Shown one piece after another: positions 1 to 9,825 of a stretch of 64,000 bases of DNA; position 1 is the first letter of the stretch, and each line of letters begins with the position of its first letter. The position numbers were made by a program, and so were the translations under genes. The stretch is from Dermanyssus gallinae (lineage: Eukaryota > Arthropoda > Arachnida > Mesostigmata > Dermanyssidae), in the NCBI GenBank assembly GCA_003439945.1, contig QVRM01000977.1:62001-126000 (forward strand), given 5' to 3'. The notes under the pieces are model-generated. The model was not told the DNA's origin. It searched no databases and saw only the letters and a list, made by a program, of their open reading frames with translations.

Positions 1-1056
1 CCTACGTCTTCAAATTCAGTTACAAAGCAGTCTAATTCAAACGCTGTTTGTTTGAAAATTATGGTCGACTATGAGGAGCAGCTTTCCAGCAGTAATGAGG
101 CTACCCGTGACATTAGTCGAAGTGCAGTGGAGAAATGGAGAGGGTAGAAACGAGTAGGTACGAGAAACGTCCCGAAGATTCGATAGAAATGTCTACTTGT
201 ACCGAGACGAATCTACTGCATTCGAGCATAACCTGTGAGGCAATAAATACAGCTGACACAAGGTGCAGAAAAAAGCACTACAGAGAATGTAGTGACACTC
301 TACAGGTGACCGTAGGCGATCGTGTTTTCATTCCTACGTACTTGGCTAGTCTAAGTTCAATAGACTATGTGATTAAGTGAGTGTGTGCAGTTCACGTAGT
401 GCCGTACATTTTAAACAACTAAACATTCGGGGTCCAGAATTACCTTTTACAGTAAAAAAAAACCAAGACTTTTCTTCTTTGACGAGAAGGCGTGTGTGAC
501 TGTCAAAGGAATATCTAATACAGACCTATGTCCATAGTAACTGCGAGATACGGCATCACTGACTTATTAGCCGACCGAATTTGATGAGGACCTCTTCGAG
601 TAATGCAATGTCATGGGTCAGGTAGAGCAATAAAGGTCGAACTAGCTGGGTTGCTATTCCCCAGGGCCTAACAGCATTGCAAGTGAGAACACAGAAATTG
701 CATCCGGTAAGCACATTAGGCCTTATTTTATTGGTAATCTTCCGGGATAGAGTCAACATGAAAGCTACTTTAATTCTAGCATACATTATGTAAGTAGCAA
801 TCAACACAAGCTGCTAACCTGTGGTTTGAAGTATTGCACATGAAAGACGCGGTCGGTGTACGGGCACCAAGAAAATCACCACCAAATACATAACAACGGG
901 TTCGATTTAAATGAATTCATTTGGCCACTCGCCGCGCAAGCACTATATTAAAATGTTCTGCGCAAACTATATTTTAAATCATTTTTAAGAAATTTGTTTT
1001 TAATTCAAAAATTTCCTACGCATCTACAGGCTTGGAGCATGGTCTTGAAGCGTAGG
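1..1056. other. Unannotated spacer
   Basis: No recognised gene or repeat. The only open frame of any size (135-380, plus strand, 81 codons) has no family resemblance that I can see. The remainder is mixed-composition sequence with ordinary stop density. Confidence 0.5.
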
Positions 1057-1059
1057 CAT

Positions 1060-1334
1060 TTGCCGTGAAACATGCTTTCTGTAGGATCGTTAGCAACGCG
1101 AGCATAGACAGCGTCGGTTGGCGGCAACACCGAAGCAAGCTACAATAAATACATGGCGCCAAATCAAACATGCCGCCACCGTACTAGCAAAGACGCGAGG
1201 AATCACTAAATGCGCGGGCAACCTGTGAGTATATAAGGAGGCATGAGAATAAATGAGTCAGTAACGGCCGCCGGCCAGTCATGGGCGGTGGTGGACACTA
1301 CTAAGCATATGTACTTGCCGTGAAGCATGCTTTC
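1060..1334 (+). repeat. Pair of 21-bp direct repeats
   Basis: A sequence starting TTGCCGTGAA and ending CATGCTTTC occurs at 1060-1080 and again at 1315-1334, with about one mismatch. The second copy abuts the left edge of a SINE1 copy. The pair could be the remains of a duplication. It is not a clean target-site duplication, because no matching copy is visible on the far side of the SINE. Confidence 0.5.
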
Positions 1335-1547
1335 ATTCTGCACCGAGAGCCGCACATGTTGAGATATCTAGGGTTTTACAAACAACGCTGGTGGCAGCAT
1401 GCCCGCTGTTTTTCTGCAGTATGGCTTCCTATCTATTCTCAATAAACATCGCTTTAAAAAAATGGCCAACAGCAATGATCTAGTCGGTGACACCTCGGTT
1501 GATGACAACCATAACTAGCGCACTAACCCCCTGAACCATGCCGCCAC
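1334..1547 (-). mobile_element. SINE1 copy A (tRNA-derived SINE, antisense)
   Basis: Read on the minus strand, this starts with a tRNA-like head (GTGGCGGCATGG, then AGTGCGCTAG and GGTTGTCATC) and continues into the body shared with copies near 19.1, 38.6, 43.9 and 49.5 kb. Shared landmarks on the plus strand are GAGATATCTAGGGTTT, GGTGGCAGCATG, TCTCAATAAACATCGCT and TGACAACCATAACTAGCGC. The copy is diverged and lacks the distal 3' part seen in copies B and C. The usual B box (GGTTCGATTCC) is degraded here. Pol III-driven retroposition is inferred from the tRNA-like head. Confidence 0.75.
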
Positions 1548-2090
1548 GTTCAGTGCGAATTACAGACAGATTATGGACTGGGAACTGCTTGCGCATCTCA
1601 TCAAACAGTCAGAAAGGCGAATTTACTACACCTGGCGGGTGTGCTTCCCGGGAGCCACGGGGAGGGGGGAGCGCCTAAGGGGGGTGGCGCTAAAAAAAAT
1701 TTTTCTTGTAGCATAGATTTAAAAACTTCGGATATGATGTTCCAGTTTGAGAAGGCTTCCATCATTTTTTGCAGATGTCATATAGGTTAAAAGCTAGAGT
1801 TTTCATTAAAAGCCGTAGGGGTGCGCGCTGCTCCGCCCATGCAGGGCACCGTTTTGTCTGTTCTACTGTCCTGAGGTTCTTCTGACTACAATGAAATCAT
1901 TTTCTACGACTTTTGCCACTTGCTTCTACGGTCAATGAGAAAAGCTACCGCGAAATTAAGAGAAAATTGCGCTAGAACATCTGGGCAAACATTTCTTCAT
2001 TCATCCATCACGATAAAACACCGGCGCACACATCATTACCGATTTCAGACTATTTTATTAAAATTCGATTTCTAAATTTACGCAACCTTC
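1548..2090. other. Spacer
   Basis: No gene recognised. It contains a G-rich stretch around 1635-1690 with a small 6-bp inverted repeat (AGCGCC/GGCGCT), followed by an A/T run. Nothing else stands out. Confidence 0.45.
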
Positions 2091-2093
2091 CTA

Positions 2094-2330
2094 TTCACCG
2101 GGCCTGGCTCCGAGCGACTTTTTTCTATTCTTACGAATAAAAGCATTTGAAGGGACAATGTTTCGAAACTATAGAAGTGATAAAGAAAAATTCACAGGAG
2201 CAACTGAACTCGATTCCGAAAGACGCGTTCAACAATATTTTGGGCGGGCTCTATTTTGAGTGGAACAAAAACACTTTGAAAGATTACATAAATGTTGTTG
2301 TTGTTTTTTTAAATATGTATCGCAACTTTT
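2094..2330 (+). mobile_element. Mariner-like transposase C-terminal fragment (pseudogene)
   Basis: The end of a mariner/SETMAR-type DD34D transposase. One frame at about 2096-2126 reads SPGLAPSDFFLF, matching the family motif SPDLAPSD(Y/F)xLF that carries the third catalytic Asp. That Asp (in PSDFF) is kept, while the preceding PD has become PG. A +1 frame change then gives HLKGQCFETIEVIKK and IPKDAFNNIL, matching the family tail (KGxxFExxEEIK...IPKxxFxxCF). No upstream catalytic domain and no terminal inverted repeat were found, so this is a 5'-truncated, frameshifted relic. The family call rests on motif recall; a profile search of the region would settle it. Confidence 0.82.
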
Positions 2331-2365
2331 CAATCCACCCTCGTATACGTATGTACCGTATATGA

Positions 2366-2905
2366 CAATACAATAACTGAATTACTCTACTTTATGTGCG
2401 CAGTTTGCAATAGAACCTCTACTGCACTAAAGGTCTACTATGTTATCATCTCAAGCCCGCAAATGAATGTTGTCTGATGTGCGCCACGCTTATGTTTGCT
2501 CTTATCCAATAATGCGTCTAACATGAGCAGTGAGTGATAACGAACAATTATACTACTAGACCGTTATATATATATATATATAACTGTTCCGTCCGTGGCC
2601 TTCATCTGTCGTGTTCGCCATGTCGGATGCCATTTGTACCATTAAGCATCTGGTCATGTCGGACCTTACGGCGGCGCCGTCCATTAACCTCCCACGATGC
2701 TATCAAGTAGAAGAGCCCAGAAAAAGCAGCCATGTTTGTATACATATACATGCTGTGTGTCAATATATAAGTGCAAATATAGCCTTATTTATTTTCAAGC
2801 AAGGCAGAACCTGTTGTGGACGTTAAATCAGAGTAAATAATGGTGCCATATACCCCACAGTACTGACGAGAACATCGATACAGGCTCACGAGCGCGTAAG
2901 AAACC

Positions 2906-2936
<31 letters not shown>

Positions 2937-4038
2937 GGCAGGATCTGCCAGACCTTCTTACAACAAAGGGGCTATACATATTTACCAATATTTGTTTACT
3001 TCTTAATAGCGTCTATAAGCCTTAATAAGCATGCAGTAAGCTGAGTTTATGTAAACATATGAGACTTCTAAACGCAAATCTTTAAAAGTGCAAGCAATCA
3101 CTTATTACAATGGGGCCAAACATCGCCCGAGCTCATATTCTCAGCATTGGTGAGCGACATTTCTAGATTAATTTAAGAACGACACGTTTTGAAAAAGAGT
3201 TGCATGCACGCCGATATTGTCTTGCACAGTTTCAGAGTAGATTTTGTCTGCTGCAGTTACTCATCATAGCAAAAGAGTTACATCGATTGTAACTACAGTC
3301 ACTACAGTAAATACTAAGATAAGCCAAAGCAAAATAAAAGTTATGCGTTTTCGCCGCGACCGAAAACAAGCCAAAAATGATTATCTTGCCTACAATAATT
3401 GGCTCTAGTAAGTAAGCGACCTATCTGAATTGACTCGGGAAGAGGGACATCCTGCACTGGACGGAGAGGGTTTGCGGAGGACGAGCATGTCATGTTATGG
3501 TATTAGTGGTCGCCAAATACGACTATTGGTCTCTTTGACTAAAACACTGCACTGACGCTCTTATGTGAAAACAAAACGCAATTTTATTAGCCCCATCCGA
3601 CGCAGGCTAACCTAACAACGCTTTGTTTTAATAAAGACCTTCTTTTGAAGAAAATAATATTTAGTCACCGCGCTAATTATAATAGTGTAGTTTATTTTGC
3701 AGCATGATTTGACGGCATAGGGCCATAGGAGAGCTAAACGGAGCTCCACAAGACATGATCAATTACAACAAACGCTTGAAAACGGTCAAGCTGTTCCGGA
3801 ATAGGAACCTGGCCACATAGTTGGCTTCCACATTGAAATCTGCTTACGTGACGACTTCTAAGAAGCTAACTCGACGTGCAAGTTTAATCTACGCAAAAGT
3901 TACTAAAAAGATGCGTGGGTCACCTTCAACACGTCCGTACGCGCACCCGTTGAACAAGGATCAACAGATGGAAAAATGTCGAAACTCTATCTACCGTACT
4001 TGTGTAAACCAATCTATGATTAATAAATATCAAACACA

Positions 4039-4081
<43 letters not shown>

Positions 4082-4540
4082 CTTATATATATATATATAT
4101 GCATTTTAAATTGCCTTTGATGTGTTCGATCCGAAATTTGAATATCATTAGCAACGCAAGCCGTGCCGTATTTAAGAAAGCCTTTCTATTTTTCACCAGC
4201 ACTCTTCTTGAGCGTTGAGCGCCGCTCTGCTTAAGCACTTGCGCGACCACAAAATGTGCGATAGTTAAAAATAAACGTGTGAGTATAGAAAGGAACACGC
4301 AAAGAGGCGACCAGTCCAAGCAATGCGCTTGCTCTAAGAATTATTTTTGCGATGTAGACGTATTACATTAATTCCTCGAAGTGCTCCTTTCAACAAAAGA
4401 TCTAGATTCCAACTACTTGGGTTATACGTTTAGCGTACATTGCTAGTAGAAGAGTTTTAAAAACATTATTGAAAACATAAAGTAAAAGGCAGACATCAGA
4501 AAATGTAGCGAACAAGAGCCCAAAATGCTGACCTTAAACA
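2366..4540. other. AT-rich spacer with (TA)n arrays
   Basis: No gene recognised. It contains (TA)n microsatellites at 2565-2582, 2906-2932, 4045-4077 and 4084-4100. Short open frames here mostly translate the (TA)n arrays as runs of Ile/Tyr and are not credible genes. Confidence 0.6.
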
Positions 4541-5112
4541 TTGGTGCAGCACCATGGTGTAATCCATAAGCAGCGCTGGTCAAACAACTTATTACTTCCT
4601 ACACAGAAAATGCGTAACTATATAGCCATAAGGAATATATGGAAGGCTATGTATGTGCCAGGATTGGCCTTTGCGAATGCCTCTCTGGTTCACAGCGCGA
4701 GGTTGAGAAAGAAGTTAGATAGCAATACAAATAGAAGTTAGAGAACAATACAAAGAGTTAGAAGTTAGAGAACAATACAAATATAAGTTATAAGATTTGC
4801 ATTAAATTGCCGTTTTAATTGCGCTAGGGAATTTTTTGAGGGTGAAGCGGGAATGTCAAAATTTATACAAAGGGGAGTACAAAGTAAGCTAAGATTTAGT
4901 AGTAGAATTAAAAATGTCACAAATACAAGATGGGTTCAACAGATGCAGCTGGTAAAGGCGGCACTTAGAATTAAAACAAAGTGGGACGGCAGAGTAGAGT
5001 GCGCAGCTAGGTAGATTGAGTACAATAGCCAGCAATGGGCAAGAGCAATGGGTTGCGTAGGTAACATATATGCTGCCGCCCTAAGCGTCCCTGATAAAAA
5101 AAAAAGGGTGAC
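4541..5112 (+). mobile_element. LINE-A 3' tail fragment
   Basis: Translation around 4605-4740 reads IRNIWKAMYVPGLAFANASL followed by VHSARLRKKL. This is nearly the same as the RT tail of the long LINE-A copy at 40.76-40.83 kb (TRNIWKAMYALKLTFANASL). The last 60 bases before an A-run (about 5050-5105: GCGTAGGTAACATATATGC, then CCCTAAGCGTCCCTGA) match the ends of the copies at 21.2 and 41.1 kb. Between these lie three imperfect copies of a unit containing GAAGTTAGAGAACAATACAA (about 4705-4790), a local duplication inside the element. Stops break the frame, so it is a dead 5'-truncated copy. Confidence 0.75.
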
Positions 5113-5150
5113 ACGTGTGTTTAGGTACACATGCCAAGCGAATAATAAAT

Positions 5151-5181
<31 letters not shown>

Positions 5182-5776
5182 GAAAAAAAAAATATATATA
5201 TATATATATATACTACTGTCAACGGTTTATTGTTTAAAATCATCAATATAAAGCTGCCACGAAGCTAAGTTTATCAGCATTATTCATATAAACGGTAACG
5301 GCCTTTAAAGCGAACAACAGATGTTTAACTACGCTCTTTACGCTGAATTATAGTCATTGAGAAAATTGGCGTTTTTGAAAGTGTTGTTGAATTATAATTG
5401 ACTCTACATATCATTATAAACATTTTCCTGTCCCGCATTTTTAGTGTCCGTGTTTCCTTTGAAAATGGCTGAAGATGGCCCCGTCGATAATTCATCATGA
5501 GCCATACGTTCTGGTGGACGAATCCTCCATTCAAAATGCAAATATTTTCTTATAGCAGAAAAACTATCCGTCTTGTGGTAAATTGATCCAATTTTAGTAG
5601 CTGTGGTGGGCGGTTATGGACAAATGTACTTTATACGTCCCTTATGATCAAGTATCGCTCTGCACGCCTGGTCCGCGTCGCTGGCCAAAATGATCCTGCC
5701 CGTTGTGAAGAGTGAGTGCCAACGTGCAATATCGCTCGGTTAATTTGATAGGATATATTATTAGGCGTCAAATATG

Positions 5777-5778
<2 letters not shown>
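5113..5778. other. Spacer with (TA)n arrays
   Basis: (TA)n runs at 5152-5179 and 5192-5212 follow the LINE-A tail directly, separated by a purine stretch (AAAGAAAAAAAAA). The rest shows no recognisable gene. Confidence 0.5.

Positions 5779-5832
<54 letters not shown>
5779..5832. repeat. (TA)n microsatellite, about 54 bp
   Basis: An uninterrupted TA dinucleotide run that passes directly into a purine tract (GAGAGGGAGAG) at the edge of a GC-rich island. Confidence 0.95.
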
Positions 5833-5835
<3 letters not shown>

Positions 5836-6700
5836 GAGAGGGAGAGTTAGAGAGAGATGGCGCCATCAATTGTCGGACAAGATCGGCCGGTGATCCCCGA
5901 CATTGGACGGCCGAGCGGAAAAGAGAGGTTGGAGGAGGGGGGGGGGGGGAGGTGATTATTGGTGGCTAGATGCTCAACTGTTTGCTAAAATTCGCACGTA
6001 ATAACCCTCGGTCGTGTTTGATCTGGCGGCGGTCCGCTGGCCGTAGCGTGTGTCGTGATTGCTATTGCTGTTGTTGTTGTTACGGTGTCTTTGTTGTTCT
6101 CACGGGTGCGGTACGCGTGCCGATCATTATACGGTGCGAGTGTACGTTGCGGAATTGGACTAAGTTCCTCATACGTAGAGCGGAGCGGGAGGCCGGATTT
6201 GGGCTTCTCCTGGGCTGGCTCCACTATTTTCGTTGCCGCGCCGCGCTGTCTCCCTTCAGCCAAAGAGACTGGCCTTACGAGACTCCCATAGCGAAAGCAG
6301 TTGCGACAGCTGCTGTAGTAGCGCAACAGCGTATCCAGCCATTTCGCGGAGGTTGTGGAGTGGGGGGAAAGGGGTCCTGTTCCTGCTGGTGTGGTTGGTG
6401 TCCTGTTCCTGCTGGTGTGGTTGGTGTATCGGCGTATCGGTCGGCGATGCGACGCCGCAGCGCGGCCGCAACGCCACATCGATAAGGTAACCAACACTAA
6501 TCCTGATTTGTGGCTAGCTTTGCCTTGTTTTTTTATCTACGGCCCTATTCCTCTCTCTCCCTCTTTCTCTGCTTCGCTCCCTCCTTCACCCTATTACGTC
6601 TATCTCCGTTTCTCTCTCTATATTTGTGTTCGCAGTCGCCTGCCTGACTTGCGCTCTTTGCCTACTGGCAATCTCTGTTTGTAGCCATCAGCTTACAGCC
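5833..6700. other. GC-rich island, possible promoter or first exon
   Basis: Composition changes sharply here to GC- and CpG-rich, with open frames of about 170 codons on both strands over the same bases (5970-6485 and 5985-6497). That usually reflects composition rather than coding. Features inside: a run of 13 G at 5937-5949, a GTTGTTGTT stretch near 6070, an exact 2 x 26-bp tandem duplication at 6374-6425, and a pyrimidine tract after 6550. A donor-like AGGTAACC lies just after 6483. No protein family was recognised. A 5' exon or CpG-type promoter is possible but unproven. Confidence 0.35.
6374..6425 (+). repeat. Exact tandem duplication, 2 x 26 bp
   Basis: The unit beginning GTCCTGTTCCTGCTGG is present twice without mismatch, at 6374-6399 and 6400-6425, followed by a shorter GTATCGGC doublet. 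It is probably a recent slippage event in GC-rich DNA. Confidence 0.9.
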
Positions 6701-8878
6701 GACAGCCTAGAAGAGCAGTATCGAGCGATGGAAGTAGTGGTTGAGCAGGCTGTACTCGTAGATATGGTGAATGCATGAACTCCCTGCAACGTGCAAATGT
6801 AAACAGAACGGCTTGTACAGCACTTAAAGCTGGAACATATTTAAGGACCTTGCCGTGATCATCATCGGCAGAAAGACTTGGAACACACCCGAAGTGCGCC
6901 CTGCCCACGAACCCTAAAGCAAACGAAAGTGTTAAAGTAATAGTGAATTAGGGTAATGCTACCAGCGCCTTGATTTCCGTTTAGGTGGTAGAGGTTTTTC
7001 TGGTATTTGGTTCAATGTCCACCATCATTCAACTGCAATAAGATTCCTTCAATTGTACGGTCATCGCCATGACCTGTTGTTAGTAGTATGACGAGGTCTT
7101 ATATGTGCGAGTATAAGACGTACTGTTTTTTGTATATCTAACGTAAAGGCTAGGAAATCACACTTGGATTTCTGCAAAAGTATGCTCTGTACGTGTGCAC
7201 CGTTACGGAGGGCCAGTGTAGTGCCCACCATCTCTAGAGTGTTCTCTGAACCGAGGCAGCATTGCCTTGTTGCACGCCAAGCAACTTGCTAAGACTTGGC
7301 TGACAAAATCGCCTACTCTTTTATCTTTGCTGACCAGAATCAGCCGCTTCCCGACATTCTGCAGCAAATTGTGAGTGAGTGGGCCCGGCCCGCTAATGGT
7401 GACGTAGGCAAGTCGGTAAAACCTTTACGGCTTCCCGATGTTCTGTTACTTCCTCATCTTGCCTGCCTCGGCAAAAAGTGAAGCATGACCGGCCGGGGTT
7501 GCGCTAGCACCGACTATTGAAGCGACTAATGAGTCAGTAACCGTCTGAAGCAAGCGTGCAACCACTCTCGAATAGGTTTAAGGTCAGCTCGTCAGGTCTC
7601 TTCCCGCCCTTCCTCTCAAGTCCGATGGGTTCCAGGATAGGCAAAATGGGCCGCTAGGCAGTAATGCTCTAGCAGCATTAGCCCGCAGCACCTCGCCGGT
7701 ATCATCACCCACTCCTCACTCAACGATGCTGCGATCTGGGTTAGCTTACCGACAGAGTATAGAGGGTATAGCGGTAGAGCGCGGAGCCATGCCCTTTGGA
7801 GAAGACGGTGCGAAGCCTGGGTCTATCAGCGTTCGTGGCGTATCCACAAATTAAATTATTGATCCTTTGCTTGTATAAGTCGTCAAATATTCTGGCCACC
7901 AGGTTGGGCGTGCTCATGGCCGCAAAGGACAACTGCTCTACGGCGGCTCCATTCCAATCAAGCTTCTAGGTTTATGAGGAGTACGGCATGGAGAAGGGTT
8001 CTAGAATGTTTTATAGACCTACGAAGAGAGGCACTGTGAGTTGTTCCTTATTAAAAACTTTATTGAGAAAGTGGACCTTGAGTTCTAATTGTCTGCTTGA
8101 GCTTCAGAAACGGCTATATAGTTTTTGTATAAAGAACTATTATATCATTAAGATTTCAACATTTTTACTACTTTGTTTGATGCCATATTTAAACGGGCCG
8201 CGCAGACCCAGCGCTCTTCAAAACGGCGTGTCGGCTCTTAACTTTCTTCCCAAATAGTTGCGTTTTTTTAATGTATGTTACCAAGCAAGTTAGACGTTGT
8301 AGCTATGCTTATTACGATAATAAGTGCATGCTGACTGAATTTGGATCTACCTATGCTTGATTCGATTACAGTGACTATCTGCTCTTAGGCTGAGCAGATA
8401 CAAATATAAACATGTAGAAATATTCGGGTTAACCCCTAACTAATTAGAGACCACGCTCTAATTATTGTTATTATGCTTATCATTATTGGCCGTGGCGATA
8501 ACTGCATGTTGTAGCATTAGTGTGACGAGCGAAGCGATACTATAACGTAGGGTAGTGAGGTAGTAGGGCGTGTAGAGATCAAAGCAGCTATGATTGCGCT
8601 GTTCGGTCACGGATCCGTGCGGACACATGACAAGTCCCCCGCCGCCACCAACACGTCTATTGAGTACCTCTTTAGCTACAGCAAGTAGCTACCTGTTGGT
8701 CTGACCAGAGCTGGTGCGGCCACCACGCAGAGTGTATGGCGGCCGGCTTCGAAAAGGAGGACAGCTATTGCATCACAAACAGATGAGCATATTAATATCA
8801 CTTATCTATCTGCTCGTATGCAATCGAGTACAGCCCAGCAGTACTGAGCACATTTCCAACCTAGAGTGAGGTAGTGTA
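6701..8878. other. Unannotated spacer
   Basis: No recognised gene, RNA or repeat. Several open frames of 60-90 codons (for example 7988-8257 plus) have no recognisable motif. Composition is intermediate. Confidence 0.45.
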
Positions 8879-8934
8879 CTAGAGAGAAATATTAGAGATA
8901 CTATATATATATACATATATATATATATAAAGAT

Positions 8935-9395
8935 AATATGCGGAAGAGAGAGGAGAGAGAGAGATGCTAGACTTTATGACGATACGTAGACGGCGTTTAC
9001 CCGTACTATTCACCGACGACCTGGAACGCCTGAAGCGAAGCTTAAAAGAGGAGTTGCTTTGCGGAGGCTTTCGGGCTATCCAAAACCTCGAGTTTAAGTC
9101 GATTATGCCGGTAGTCTTGCCGTGATTCTGACACTGTTCGGGCGGCCCACATCTGAAGATGATGTCCGTTCGTGCGTAACGCATTTCTTCCTTGTTAAAA
9201 AATATAGGCGGCGTCGGTAAGCATTCTCGGGGACGATCATGAGAGGCCGGGGGGGGTGGGAGTGGGCTAGACGGACGTCGATCGAACAGGAGGACAACTG
9301 CGGCCATTGAGTCGAATGCTGACGAAACGTCAAGCACCACTGCACACGGTGCGCCAAGATGAGGTGAACCTTTTGCTCCAATCTGCATAATCACA
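8935..9395 (-). mobile_element. Possible LINE reverse transcriptase scrap
   Basis: The minus-strand frame ending at 8879 reads CAVVLDVSSAFDSM near its start (about 9300-9345). This resembles the RT motif A of R1- and CR1-type LINEs (VTLDVxxAFDSx). The downstream part of the frame is not recognisable and is Ser/Arg/Pro-rich. One motif match in degraded DNA is weak evidence. It could equally be chance. Confidence 0.3.
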
Positions 9396-9474
9396 AGCGT
9401 ATCAAGCGTTCACCTGAATGACGTGACACCATAACCGCACTCTTTCTCTTCCTCAATCTATATGTATATGTATG

Positions 9475-9535
<61 letters not shown>

Positions 9536-9540
9536 GTATG

Positions 9541-9582
<42 letters not shown>
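9475..9582. repeat. Two (TA)n arrays with a duplicated flank
   Basis: TA runs at about 9480-9530 and 9547-9582 are each preceded by TATATGTATGTATATACATA, so array plus flank has been duplicated in tandem. They lie directly upstream of the SINE2 head. Confidence 0.9.
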
Positions 9583-9583
<1 letters not shown>

Positions 9584-9585
9584 TG

Positions 9586-9785
9586 AGCAAGATGGCTTAG
9601 TGGCAAAGCCTTTGCCTTGCATTCGGGAGGACTGGGTTCGAGACCCAGACCGGCCACTCTTAAATTGGTTTGCATGGTTTCCAATTTAGACAGGGTAAAT
9701 GCCGGAGTAACCTGGAGTAAACTTAGCCATGACATGAAAAATCCGTACACGGACAATTGCCTTACGGGAAATCTAAAAAAAAAAG

Positions 9786-9786
<1 letters not shown>
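9586..9786 (+). mobile_element. SINE2, full-length tRNA-derived SINE
   Basis: The head resembles a tRNA. A D-arm-like GGCTTAGTGGCAAAGCC (A box) is followed by a T arm with a perfect stem, CTGGG-TTCGAGA-CCCAG (B box GGTTCGAGACC), at about 9632-9650. A body of about 120 bp follows with landmarks GGTTTGCATGGTTTCCAATTT, AAATGCCGGAGTAACC and TACACGGACAATTGCC, ending in an A-rich tail near 9773-9786. The acceptor ends do not pair, so it is not a functional tRNA gene. A second, antisense fragment lies at 59.77-59.88 kb. (TA)n lies on both sides, so the element inserted into or seeded a microsatellite. Confidence 0.82.

Positions 9787-9787
<1 letters not shown>

Positions 9788-9822
<35 letters not shown>
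9788..9822. repeat. (TA)n microsatellite downstream of SINE2
   Basis: A TA run immediately after the A-rich SINE2 tail. Confidence 0.95.

Positions 9823-9825
<3 letters not shown>

Noticed and set aside
1060..1334. Target-site duplication of SINE1 copy A
   Set aside because: The second copy touches the SINE's left edge, but the first lies 255 bp further left and nothing matching lies at the right edge near 1547.
5937..5949. G-quadruplex regulatory element
   Set aside because: A run of 13 G could form one in principle, but a single homopolymer in a microsatellite-rich tract gives no support for a regulatory role.
5970..6497. Two overlapping genes on opposite strands (about 170 codons each)
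   Set aside because: Open frames on both strands over the same GC-rich bases are expected from low stop-codon density; neither has a recognisable motif.
9586..9660. Functional tRNA gene
   Set aside because: The D and T arms and B box look real, but the acceptor ends do not pair, a 120-bp body with A-rich tail follows, and an antisense copy exists at 59.8 kb. It is a SINE head.
9391..9756. 121-codon minus-strand protein rich in Ile/Tyr
   Set aside because: It is a translation of (TA)n arrays plus the SINE2 sequence. Similar Ile/Tyr peptides at 2.9, 4.1, 5.2, 5.8, 14.5, 41.6 and 55.4 kb were dismissed for the same reason.
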